Below, piece after piece: positions 9,690-20,599 of a DNA stretch of 64,000 bases. The stretch lies in the NCBI GenBank assembly GCA_028751875.1, contig CM054138.1:37794144-37858143 (forward strand), given 5' to 3'. A program made the translations under genes and the position numbers. The notes under the pieces are model-generated. The model was given only the letters and a program-made list of their open reading frames with translations, made no database searches and was not told where the DNA came from. How positions within the stretch are numbered: the first letter of the stretch is position 1; every line of letters starts with the position of its first letter. The DNA is from Rapana venosa (lineage: Eukaryota; Mollusca; Gastropoda; Neogastropoda; Muricidae).

Positions 9690-12670
9690 TTCATTCACTT
9701 TTTTACTTTTCCCCTCCCGTTGCTTTTGGTTTTCCTTTTTTCCCCATGATGTTTTTTTGATTGACTGGGGGGTTCTTTTCGGGGGGATGTCCCCAAACCC
9801 ATTTCCCCCCGTCGTCTGGGATGAGGGTTTCCCCTGTCTTTTCCCTTGTTCCGTAGTAGGTCTTCTTTGGGGAGATCTTCTTTCCCCAAAGGTCCGGGGG
9901 GAATTCTTCGCGGCAAAAGGGGGGGGAAAGGATCAAAATTTTTTGGTAAGATCTATTTTTCCCCCATCCCCCAAAGAACTAAAAACCCGTACAGGGCGTG
10001 GGCCCAACAAAATTTTTTGGTATAGCTTCAGTTGGGTGTTGGTGCGGTACGGTTGTTTCCCCGATATTGTTCATCTCCCTAAACCTTTGGCCTTCCCCAG
10101 TCTGTTGTGGTTGCCCTTCTTTTGTGCCCCTCTGGTTTGATGATGCTCCCAAAAAATATGTGAACTTGTCTGTCTGGCGCAGGTTGTTCCCTTCACTTTC
10201 ACAGGGGCTGGGTGTTTTACATTGAGCGAAAATTGTCTTTGTTTTCTTGGTGTAATATGATTGCTGTCCGAATTTTTTGGATTTTGTGGGCTTCTCCTGG
10301 ATATGTTGGTGTGTGTGGGGGCGCCGCGCCAGGTCATCCGCAAAGTCAAAGGTTTGTTAGTGTTGAGAACAGGCTCCAGCGAATCCTTTGGGGTGTTTTT
10401 CTGTCGTTTTTCCTCATCACCCAAACAATGGCCAGGGTTGAAGAGAATGTTTACATCACAATCCTTGGGTTTTCTCAGTCTTGATTCGAAAACGTTTGTT
10501 GGTCACAGAGTTTTGAAATTGTCATAGAAACTTTGTTAAAATGTACCCGTTTTGTTTGGGATTTCCCTTTGGTCGAAGGGGAAAAATCCAAAAGGGTTTG
10601 GGTTTTCTGGGGTATGCTTCAAATGCCCTTTTTGAAGTCCACAAAAAAACACATAAAGTTGGGCTTTGCACTTGTTTCACGGGTTTGATGATGTTTCTGA
10701 GCGTGAATATTGGTCCTATACTTTTCGGTTTCTTCCTGAACCCTGCTTTTTTTCCTTTCCCCAAAGCCCGTCCACAGCCCTTGGTCCAATTTATCAGGTT
10801 TTCTTTCTCTTTCTTCCAAGCTCTCGTGAACGTGGTTGCAGTATGTCAGGGTGAGTTTAGAATCTGCCCTTGAACAGTTTGGCCCAAGGAAGGTGGTGGT
10901 GACTTGGTTTTTTGAAAAAATTTTTGGCAAACCACTATTTTTTCCTTTGTTGGGGGGGTTTACACAATTTTTAAGTCTTTTGGGAAGCTTCCCGGGAAGT
11001 TCGGCTTTTCTCGTCAGGGTGGTGGTCGGTTTGGGAAATTTCCCGGGAAAATGTTTTAAACCCATTTTTTTTTCTTGCTCTTTCTTGTTGTCAAAGTTTC
11101 CCCTTTTCTTTTTGATTGGGGCCCCCGGGGTTTCCCCTTAAAATTTTTTTGCATTCTTTTTGGTGTTTTTGTAAACTCTCCCCTTTCTCTCCCTTGGGGC
11201 CCCCGCCTCTTCTGCCCCAGGGTGCCCGTGGTCCATGGCTTCTCTTTGTCACGGCGTGGGTCTTTCACTTTCCCGTTTTGCCTCTCTGTACAAAATTTCC
11301 TGCCTTTTCGTAGGTGGAGATTTACTTGGGAGAAGTCTCTTTTTGGTCTCTTTCTTTCTTTGATGGGTTTTTAGGGTCTTTGTTTGGGTCCAGTCATTGT
11401 TGGTTTCTTCTTTTTGATGGCCGAAGTTGTCCTTGGGTCTCTGTGTAGGGTTTACAGATTTTGTTCCCTGGGGTTTTCTATGCATGCTGTTTTTGTCATG
11501 TTCTGCGGGGTGTTTGGGAAATTTTTTCCCCAGATCGTTGATGGGAAAGCAGACTTCCCCGTTGGTGTTCTCAATCGCGGGACCAAAAACGCGCTTGAGT
11601 GGGGTTTGGTTTTTGTGTTTTCTTTAGTTTCATTGGAAAGTGTTTTGTCACCCAGGGGATGATCGCTCCCAATCCGCATTCGTTGGTTTCCCATAGGGGA
11701 GTCGTTCCAATTTTTTTTTGGTTTATCAGATGGGCAATCTGGTTTTAAAATCCTCCCATTCGGCGAGCCCAAATCGGCTTGTGGATGTCCCCGGTTTCAT
11801 GAATTTGGGTCCCCCCTATCTTAAGTTGTTCATGGCGAAGGGAACCACAAGGGCTTCCCGTTGTCATTTCTGTTCCCCACCCCCTGTTTTCCCAAGACTC
11901 TCTCATTGTCGGTGTTTTCACTTCCGGGCCTTTTGGGATTTCCCATGAGGTCATGGGTGGGGGTTTCTCTGTCTCTGTTGCAGTGGTGGGGAGAAGTTTG
12001 TCTTTTCTCTCATCGTTGTTGGGTTTTTGGGGTTTGGGGCGTAGCATGGGTGATGGGAATGTTGATGTGCCCTTCCCCCTTAGTTCGGGATCATTAGTCT
12101 GCGTTCATGGGCTTCCCTCAAAAAGGCATGCTCAAAAGCTTTCTTGAGGATGAAAGGCAACCCCGTGGTGTGGTCCTCACCCCCCCCCCCCCCCCCCCCC
12201 GATTAAGGGGGCGGGTTTCTCCGGTGGTTTGGGTTTTCATTCTTCCCCGATCCATTCCTCTACTCTCGCTTACCCCTAGGGGGAAAGGGGTTGGGAAACT
12301 TTTCATCCCCTAAAGTTAACCCGTGTCAGTTGCCCGTCTCATAATGTCCTCACCACCTATGTCCTAGTTGATCTTAGTTTTTGGGGGGCGTTAGGTCTAA
12401 ACTTAAACCTGCTGGGAGTTTTTTCGGTTTTTGGCCCTCGCATTTTTAGGTTCCTGGAAAAGGGAGGGGCCCCTTTGCACGCCCAAAAGTAAAGTTTTTT
12501 TCCCGTTGCTGTTTTTTGTAATTCTCTTTTTTTTTCGGGGGCGGGTTGTTAGCCCTGTTTCCCAAAACCCGGAGGAAGGGTTTACCCCTTTTTCGCCTCT
12601 TACGACATGCCTGGTTGGAGGGGCGGGATCCTATTCTTGGGAAAGCTCGCTTTGTAAGCATACCCCGGGA
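9690..12670 (-). pseudogene. LINE-G: full-length non-LTR retrotransposon ghost (endonuclease to C-terminus)
   Basis: Read from high to low coordinates with many frame changes, the order of a one-ORF APE-type LINE is visible. An endonuclease part at about 12,150-11,740 has GWGTEM and LKIGGTQIHETGDIHKPIW. GSDHPLG near 11,670 resembles the SDH motif of these endonucleases. A reverse transcriptase part has AGFRKK, IFTLRNIIKPV and a DFKKAF-like block (10,790-10,620), and an FADDL active-site motif at 10,344-10,333. LRQTDKFTY, REMNNIGETT (10,170-10,070) and a GKRKP-like C-terminal tail (to about 9690) follow. The element should nick DNA and reverse-transcribe its own RNA. This copy is dead, or misread: the DNA is full of neighbour-base runs. 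The clade is probably RTE-like (inference). The outer ends are approximate. Confidence 0.75.
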
Positions 12671-13250
12671 GTCCCCCAGGGGGTTGGGGTTTTTTACCCC
12701 CCCCTTTTAATTAAAAAGAAGGAGGATTTAGGAAAGAAAAAAGAAAAGGGGGAAAAAAAGAAAGGAAACAAAAAGAGAATATTTTAAATAAAAAATAAAA
12801 AAAAGTGGAAAATAAATTTTGGAAAATTGTAAAATCTATGGTGGAAATAAGAGAAGATTGTTTTGGAGAAAAAAAAATTTTAAAAAAAAAAAAAAGTTTA
12901 AAAAGTAGGGTGCCTTAATCGGAAGTACCCGGGGGGGAGGAAAAAAATGAAATTTTATTTTTAACCCAAATTTTGGGCCCCCCCCGTTTTGTTTTAATTT
13001 CAAAAGGCCCTTTTTTGGGTAGTAGATCAAGTCGGGTCATTTTTTCTTGTGCGGGTTTCAGGGGAAGGGGCACCCACCCCCAGAAGGGAAAAAATTGTCG
13101 TGAGACAAAAAATATGACCAGATTGGGAATTATAAATTTAAAAAAACCAAAAAGTTTAGGCCCCATATTGAGGGGGGATAAGGGGGATGTCCTAAAGATA
13201 CAAAATAAGTTAAAGGCAATTGCCCTACATAAAAATTTGTGAACTTGATA
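12671..13250. other. Smeared A/G-rich sequence, no gene
   Basis: A- and G-homopolymer rich, with GGGGGG and CCCCCC runs. No feature supported. Confidence 0.5.
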
Positions 13251-13478
13251 GTTTTTGCATTATTTGAGATAAACCAAATGTGTATTTGATGTTAAATCTG
13301 AAAGTGTGGAAATTTAAAATAAAGATTAATAACTATTCAGAATAAGTATGTCCCAATTTTGAGGGAGTGGAAATCATACATATGTGTGGCCTTTGGTTGG
13401 TTTTACAGATAGCTAAAGTTTGCTGGAGAAAGTTGTGAGTGTATGCTTGAATGCGTATAACTGGCAGCATAACGTTAT

Positions 13479-13492
13479 CTCTCTCTCTTTTC

Positions 13493-13537
<45 letters not shown>

Positions 13538-13560
13538 CTCTCTTTCTCTCCCCTTTTCAT
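13479..13560. repeat. CT microsatellite
   Basis: About 60 bases of CT repeat with short interruptions. Confidence 0.95.
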
Positions 13561-13614
13561 TCCCAATGCTAAATGAGTTCTCTCAATTCCCTACTGTTTT
13601 TTTAACATTTTTAA

Positions 13615-13650
13615 AATTTCTTTTATATCGAGGATAATGGAACTGTTAAG
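13615..13650 (-). mobile_element. SINE-A tail fragment
   Basis: Contains TTTTATATCGAGGATAATGG, the reverse complement of the SINE-A 3' end. Nothing else of the element remains. Confidence 0.55.
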
Positions 13651-14206
13651 TTACTTTGTATTGTATTGTATTGTATTGTGAATTTGACTAGAAACTATAT
13701 TGGCAAAAGAAATGAACATAATATGTGGAATTGACATATGATTTTTTAAAAGAATACCTTATGGCTAAATTACATAATTATATTATTATTGCTTTATGCA
13801 GAAAAGGATATGTGATTGGATGATTTTCGCTGATTGATTTAGCTTATCCATTGCTAGAGGACGTGTGTTTTTTGGTATGACATGGCCTACACTCAGATCT
13901 TTTGGGCGATACAGTTTCTCACCTATCACCAATGATACATCAATTTTTTTTTTGAAGTGGGAGAAAATAAGTGTAGGTAGCCCAATGCAACTGGGTCTTA
14001 ATGCAAAAGCTATTTCCAAAAATGTGAAAACGCCCTATCAAAGCGAAACTTAAATGACAGTACATTTGTATGTATGCTATGTTTATTTGTGCAAATGGGG
14101 GGATGGGGAGGAGATACAAGTACAAATCTTCTGAAAGGAAAAAACATCGATGAATGAAATCTTGCATTCTCACCATCAGAGGGGTTGCTTGTTTTTTCTT
14201 TTTTAC

Positions 14207-14336
14207 CTGACAGGATTTTCGGTTCTTGGATAGGTACTCTTCAGAGATTTGGCAGCTGCACTTGTGTGATGCCGTACAGCTGGGCACTTCTCGGGTACAA
14301 AAGAAATGCCAGTACATTTTCGAACAGCCCAAGTTC
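14207..14336 (-). CDS. Candidate single exon encoding an EGF-like cysteine module
   Basis: On the minus strand a 130-base open segment is bounded by AG (14,338-14,337), preceded by a weak TTTGTTTCCTC tract, and by CAG|GTAAAA at 14,207. It encodes about 43 residues with six cysteines: a CSK cysteine, FFC, PSC, HKCSC and KSC. The C-x-C followed by a cysteine about 12 residues later is usual for the second half of an EGF-like fold. EGF exons of extracellular receptors are often bounded by introns like this. No neighbouring exon was found and the G-Y positions of a standard EGF are absent, so it could be chance or a stranded exon. Confidence 0.35.
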
Positions 14337-14860
14337 CTGATTTGTTCATTGAGGAAACAAAAGTCGAAAGAGCACAGGAGTGATTCTAGATACGCTTAAT
14401 TTTAGTGCAAACATGCTTTAGGTTATAGAAAAAGCCAACCTAGAATACACTGCCTTCAGAAACTGCAATTATCAAATGTTAAAAAGAATCACCTATGTTT
14501 ATTTTACCATAACTTTGTTGAATATGATTAATCGTATGTGCTTTTATGTCAAATCAGCAGTTTGATTATGAAAAACGCGAACATACTGAGTAGTGTTGTG
14601 AATGTATGTGATAAGACTGTCGGGGGAAAGTAAATGACCTTAAGTCACCAAAAATGCCAAAGGCACTGCCAGTGGTAAAAACACATAATGCCAAAATTAA
14701 ATACAAACAGAACCAGAAACAGTTTATAGCCAAATTAGTTCTCCAAATTGCCGTATAGCTTCTTGAACATTGAGATGAAGTCAGGCTAAATCCTCTTCCA
14801 GAGTGCCTTGTGTATAGTGGGCAGGTTTAACCGCGTGTGTTGTTGTTTGCCCTGCCAGTC
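14337..14860. other. Non-coding, nothing recognised
   Basis: Ordinary-looking A/T-rich DNA without recognised repeats. Confidence 0.4.
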
Positions 14861-14861
14861 T

Positions 14862-17212
14862 TGCAAGGAATGTGAATGCGAATGCGAATGCGAAACGTTT
14901 ATTCAGATTTAGGCCTAGGTCCCTTTCTGAAGGGGATACACATGATATCAACACAAGTATATGAATATGAATTTCTATAAGCATCATACAACATTTTAAC
15001 AGGCGTTCTTCCATGTAAAAAAATATAAATGTAGTACAGCTCTATAGATTATGTTGCCACCGTATATAATATTCTCAAAGCTTTGTAAGTATACAATGCC
15101 AAATTATATAGTATATTCTCATTTTGAGATGCCATAAGTAAATTGAATCTAAAGCGACATGGATTATTATAAAATTTAGGCCCTGAATTAATTCAGTTCT
15201 CAAATCATGAAGAACAGGGCAGCATAACATGAAATAAACTTCATTTTCCTCAGAACTATGACATAACCGGCACATTGTCACGTTATCAGTCTCCCTCTTT
15301 TTATATCTGAACCGGTGACATGCTATGTCTGATACACCTAACCTAAGTTTTGTCAACGCACTCTTTACATATCTATTCATTGTAATTCCAATGTACATTT
15401 CAATTTTATTATTCGACAAACATCCTGTACTCTGCAAATCTATGACTAGTTTCTATATGATCATGCCACTCCTGCCACCTGCAGTCTATGATTCTTTGTT
15501 TAAAAATTTTCATAAACTGTGAAATTTATTTTGTACTCCCTGGTTTCCCAAACATATGCAAAACCATAAGTATACAAACATTTTCGAATTCCTGAAGCCC
15601 AATTCTTTTTTCCATTTCTGTCCAATCTATACAAAGTCACATATGCTTTATACGGCAATCTACTACAATTCATTCTAGTCAATTTTAACCAATAATTTAT
15701 GCATTTTACATACGAATTTAAATATATAGGGTACCTTCCGAGTTCACCATAAACAAAGTCATTGGGTGTTCTGCTGTCTACATTTAAAAAGCGTTTCATA
15801 GCAAATAAGTGTAATTTTTCAATCACATCGCAATTCTCAAAAGCCCATATTTCTGCCCCATACTGCAAAAATTGATTGCACCTGTGAATCAAAAAGCTTT
15901 ATAAAAATACTAAAAGAACTACAATCCAGTTTATACAATGCACGAAGAATCATCAAAACAGCTTTTTTTTTGTTTACCAAATCTTGACATGCATAAGAAA
16001 AACTAAGCCTGGTCGAAAAATATATTCCTAGATATTTATATGCATTAACTATCTTAATTCTCTCTTTTCCATAATTCCATTGTTCATGCTAACCTTTACG
16101 AAACACAATGATATTTGTTTTTTCCATGTTCACTTTTAATGCCAATTTCTGTGCAGCTGTGTATAGATTATTCAATTGCCTTTGTAACCCTACCACAGAT
16201 ATAGACAGCAAGACAATGTCATCAGCAAAAAGCATTATAAACAATTCTGTCAAATCAAAAGATACACCATGTTTCCCATGTTCAATAATTTCAATAGCAA
16301 GTTCATTTACAAACAACGAAAATAGTACAGGACTGCACATATCCCCTTGTTTCACCCCTTTCGTACAATTCACAAAATCTGATAAATTGGAACCACATCT
16401 TATTCTAGCTTTCACTGCTCTATACATACTCTTAACACATGTAAATAACTTACCCCTTATCCTATTTTTCAGCAACACAGGCCATAATAGTTTTCTTGAA
16501 ATAGAATCAAAGGCCTTTTCGAAATCTACTAGGGCAACATATAATTTCTGATTATTTGCAAACTACTTTTGAACTGCGGCTAACAGAGTAAATATGTGAT
16601 CAATTAGGCTATAACCTTTTTTAAAACCAGCTTGATGTTCCCCTGTTATATCGTTTAATGTTACCCACTCCTGCAGTCTATTATTAATGACAGAACTATA
16701 CAATTTACTTGCAATATTACATAACGATATACCTCTATAGTTATTTGTGTCATTTACATCTCCTTTCTTGAATAGTGGTAAGATAGTTGATTCTGTCCAG
16801 CTTTCAGGATAAATACCATTATCGAATAGGTAATTGAATAATGTTACAAGAAAATTTACAACAGGTTCCCCAGAATACTTAAAAAAACTCCCCGACTAAT
16901 TCATCTGGTCCAGCTGATTTGCCATTCTTCAATCTTCTAATTGCCAGTGTTACTTCTTCCTGTGTCTATCTTGGACTTCGTCTATTTCTTCTTCACATTC
17001 AGTTTCATCTGATACATCTGTAATCATTAATTCATCTATTTCCTTTTCTAAAAAACTTTTAAAGTGATCAAACCATTGCCCAACAGAGATGCCATTTTGT
17101 GGTTGTGACTTTTTGTTATATATTCTGTTCATTTTTACCCAAAATTGTTCCTGACACCCAACAGAATTTAACAATTCTTTCAAAAGTAATACTTTGTGTT
17201 CTTTCTTTTTCC
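14862..17212 (-). pseudogene. LINE-A: CR1/L2-like non-LTR retrotransposon, 3' two thirds
   Basis: Reading down the minus strand, a linker segment comes first (QFWVKMNRIYN, QWFDHFKSFL, about 17,160-17,050). A reverse transcriptase follows with VALVDFEKAFDSIS (about 16,540), KQGDMCSPVLFSLFVNEL and the catalytic FADD at 16,229-16,218. A stop follows KG near 16,090. The thumb and C-terminus come next (YKYLGIYFSTRLSFSYA, YGAEIW, VYGELGRYPIYL). A terminal CHRFRYKK, CRLC, CCPVLHDLR zinc-knuckle-like region ends near 15,180. An AATAAA-like signal and a short GCATTC hexamer tail (14,870-14,890) mark the 3' end. Few stops break it, so it is younger than LINE-G. The endonuclease is missing because LINE-B interrupts at 17,213. 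Clade assignment is by resemblance only. Confidence 0.85.
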
Positions 17213-18795
17213 TTATCATCATCATCATCATCATCATCAGACCCGTGACCTTGGTGGTCGTGGGGGAGACACGAAAGACGATGCCGTGGTAAGCCTCCTC
17301 CATCCATCTCGGTCCTCGGCTCTGCGCAGTAGTGCAGAGTCATTCATCCTGGTCCATTCTCTGATGTTGTCCATCCATGACTTGTTCTGTCTTCCCCTCT
17401 TTCTGCCACCTTCGAGTGTTGCAGTACTGTTTTGGGCAGAGTGTTGTGGCGGGTGACGTGGCCAAACCATTTCAGCTTTTTCTTCTTGACGATCGTTCCT
17501 GTGGACCTGCCAGCCGTGTTATTTGACTCTTGACAAATTCATTGGTATTTCGTTCTCTCCAGGATATGCCCAGTAGTTTTCTATGGCATTTTGTTTCGAA
17601 TGACTGGATTCGCTTTGCTGTTTCAGCAGTCAATGTCCAGGTTTCACTTCCGTACAGCAGGATCGTCTGAATTAGGGCTTTGTAGAGCTTTAGTTTGATT
17701 GGGAAACTGATCTCTTTACTTTTCCATATGGTGGTGAGTTTTGTCATGGAAGATGTTGCCATGGCTATTCTGACTTTGATTTCTGTCGTCGATCGCCCGT
17801 CCTTTGTGAGTGTAGCGCCAAGGTATTTAAAAGCGTCTACCTCCTCCAGTTGTTGGCCGTTCATGTAAATTTTAGCAGTGGCGTTGCTCGTGCTGTTCAC
17901 AAGTACTTTACTTTTCTCCGAGCTCACCTCCATCCCATATGCTCCAGCTCTGTTCTCAAGTCTGGTCGTAAGATCTTGCAGCTCTGTGGTAAGTTGTTGA
18001 GGGGTCTGCCGTCAATGGATATGGTAGAGTGGAAGTCATGGAGGGTCTCTCTCATAATGTTTTCCAAGAACAGATTAAACAGGACTGGAGATAACAGGCA
18101 TCCTTGTCGGACCCCAACTGTGGTTTTGAAGTAGTCTCCGACCTGATTGTTCAGAAGGACTGCACTGCTTGCGGTGTTGTATAGTGCTTGAATGGTTTGC
18201 ACTAGTCCTTCTTCAATGCCAAACATTCTTGAGGACCTGCCACAAGCCTTCCTGCCATACTCTGTCGAAGCCTTCTTGAAGTCGATGAAGTTGTGGAACA
18301 GGTCTTTCTGATGTTGAAGATGTTTTTCCATCAGGATGTGGCAGTTAAAAATCTGTTCGATTGTGCTCCTGCCTGTCTGAACCAGCTTGTTCCTCTGCAA
18401 GGTGTTCTTCTGCCTCCTTCTTTAGTTGATTCAAAATAACTTTGAGCATGATCTTACTGGCGTGGCTGATGAGGCTGATTGTTCTATAGTTTTGGCATTG
18501 GCGTAAATTCCCCTTCTTGGGCAGGGTATGATGAGTGATTGTGTCCATTCTGTTGGCCACTGTTTTGTCTCCCAAATCTTCTGACAGATAGCCGTAACTA
18601 GTGAGATTTTGCCACCATGCTTGAGCAGCTCTGCTGGTATATTTTTTGCTCCTGGGGACTTTCTTGGAAGGCGGATGGCTTCTTCCATTTTTCCCTCAGT
18701 ATAGGTAATGGCGGGGGTGCTTTGTGTTGCTGCTTTCTCTTTATTATGCTTGTCAGGTTGTATTGGGTAGTTGTACAGTTTTGACAAATTTTTTT
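17213..18795 (-). pseudogene. LINE-B: non-LTR retrotransposon fragment lacking the RT active site
   Basis: Minus-strand frames give KSPGAKNIPAELLKHGG (18,650), NYRTISLISHASKIML (18,490), an HNFIDFKKA block, GVRQGCLLSPVLFNLFLENI (18,110) and SIDGRPLNN (18,010). Then, where FADD should stand, the sequence jumps directly to a TELQDLTTRL-like segment in another frame (junction 17,988-18,000). About a dozen codons including the catalytic aspartates are gone. It continues with EVSSEKSKVL, FKYLGATLTKDG, LLYGSETWTL, and GRKRGRQNKSWMDNIREWT near 17,400. It ends in a TGA trinucleotide tail at 17,213-17,240, right where LINE-A is broken. The element cannot be active. Confidence 0.85.
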
Positions 18796-19024
18796 TTTTC
18801 CCAAAATTGTTAGACATTTTGGGGAAAACCAGGCAACGCGCAACATTGTTTAATGCAAAGATACACCTTGCCCGAAATTGCACCCCTCTTGCACCCCCAG
18901 CGTCTGTCATTGTGTTTCACCCCCCCTCCCCCCTCCGTTTGCACAAAAAAATTAAGTCATCCCCCCGGGCTGGGGTGGCAAACCCCCTTATCTCCCCATC
19001 TCCCATCAAATTTACCGGTGTCAA
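18796..19024. other. Smeared sequence upstream of LINE-B
   Basis: Homopolymer-rich (TTTTTTTTTTTCCC, CCCCCCTCCCCCC). It may be more of LINE-B, but nothing can be read. Confidence 0.4.
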
Positions 19025-19450
19025 GTCTAGGACCTACGTATGGTCCTTTTCTGTACGGATGTGGTGCGGACCCTAGCCAAAGCACAGAACGGACTAAAGC
19101 AGTGGAAATGTGGTTCATCCAGAGAATAAATGAAAGTTCTGGACAAAAAGAAAAACAAATGAGAGTAAGGGGAAATGGCTGGGTACAAGGTCCTTCCAAC
19201 CCCTCGGAAAGACAGCTAAAATTTTTGGGCCATATAATGGGTGAGGCTAGGGGAAAAGTTATGGAGGGGCAAAATCGTGAAAAAAGAGAGAGGAAGAAAA
19301 AGCACAAATTCACAGACGTTAAACATATTCGCAACAAATAAAGGGCCAACAATGAGCTCATGGGGGGGCCCCACAACAGGGAAGATTGGAGAGCCTGATG
19401 TGGATATCTGCGGACCAGACCGGACCGAAGAAGAAGAAAGAAGACAGCCA
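19025..19450 (+). pseudogene. LINE-D: 3' end of a non-LTR retrotransposon
   Basis: Plus-strand frame with TKAVEMWFIQRI, RQLKFLGHIMGEA, EGQNREKRERKK, then DICGPDRTEEE and a GAAGAAGAA tail near 19,430. EMWF..R, KFLGHIMR and EGKR..GRQR are standard blocks near the C-terminus of RTE-like and related LINE proteins. The stretch is 5'-truncated, as LINE copies usually are. It is followed by smeared sequence. Confidence 0.7.
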
Positions 19451-20590
19451 AAGTGTCCCATGTATAAAGAAAAGGATATTTTAAAATGAAGGAAAAACTT
19501 TAATTTTTTTTCCAGGGCCGGCCGTAATCCTGGGTTTTTCTTTCAGCCCATCTTATCATTGTGTAAGAATTTCTTCCGTCTATACCAGGTGGTTTTTATC
19601 ATGGTGCTTTCTTTCCCTTGGCCCCTGGGGGCCCTTGAGGTGGGAGCCAGTTTTTTGACTTCCCTATTTTCCCGATAGTCCTCGTTATTGAAAATGCCAC
19701 TCCCTTTCGTTTGCTTCTTTCCTTCAGGATTTTTTTTTGCCCTTGAAAAAGTAAAACGAGAACTATGGGGGTTTGGCTTATGTTCGTCGGTGCCCCCAAA
19801 AAAAATTTGAAATTGTTTTTTGACAATTCCAGTTTATCCACAATCATTTACCCACCAGCTCCTCACAGTCTTTGCCAAGTTAAACTTTATTTCTCTTTTA
19901 CCCCATGGAAATAAGTTGTTTCGTTTTGCTGCCCTTTCCCAATCATTGTCTTTTTTTTTAAGTCCACTTTGTTTTTTAAAGACAGTTTTTTCCCTTTTTA
20001 AAAGTTCATTTTTCTTCTTAATTTTTGTAACAGAGTCATCAAGTCGTGCCTTTTGAGTCAAGCCGCATAGATGTTTAAATTGCATGTCTTTTTTAGTATT
20101 CTAAAGGGGTGTTAATATAACGACATCTTTCAGAGTCGCTCGCCCTCACACTTCTCATGCGCTTGGCGTGTTGGGTCGCTTGTCCGCCATTATCTTGGGT
20201 TGGGTTGGAGGTGCCCTGTTTTGGTCCGGTTTAAAGTCCACATTGGGGAATCAAAAATTTCCAGTACAAGAGGAAGGGAGCAAACCCGCCTGACACCCCT
20301 CTGTTTTTCTTGTAAGTCAACACTGGTGATCATGGCTGTTGGAATTTTGCTCTGTCCAGAAATTTTTAAAATATGGCAGAAAACCTCCCCCGCACTTCTG
20401 AAAAATAACGGGGAAAAAAGGCATAGTGCGTCACCTATCTGTGTGCCCAAATTTTAGTACTGTACATCTTAAAGTATCTTAATCGTCTGATTCAAAAAGT
20501 CATCAGCACAGTTGTTTTCAAAAACCCCTCGATGTCAACCCCCCCGTCTTGCAAGGAAATACCGTATGACCTATTGAAGTTTTGTCAAAG
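19451..20590. other. Smeared, no feature
   Basis: Homopolymer-stepped sequence. An 86-codon minus frame at 20,190-20,450 has no domain I recognise. Confidence 0.4.
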
Positions 20591-20599
20591 TGGTAATTT

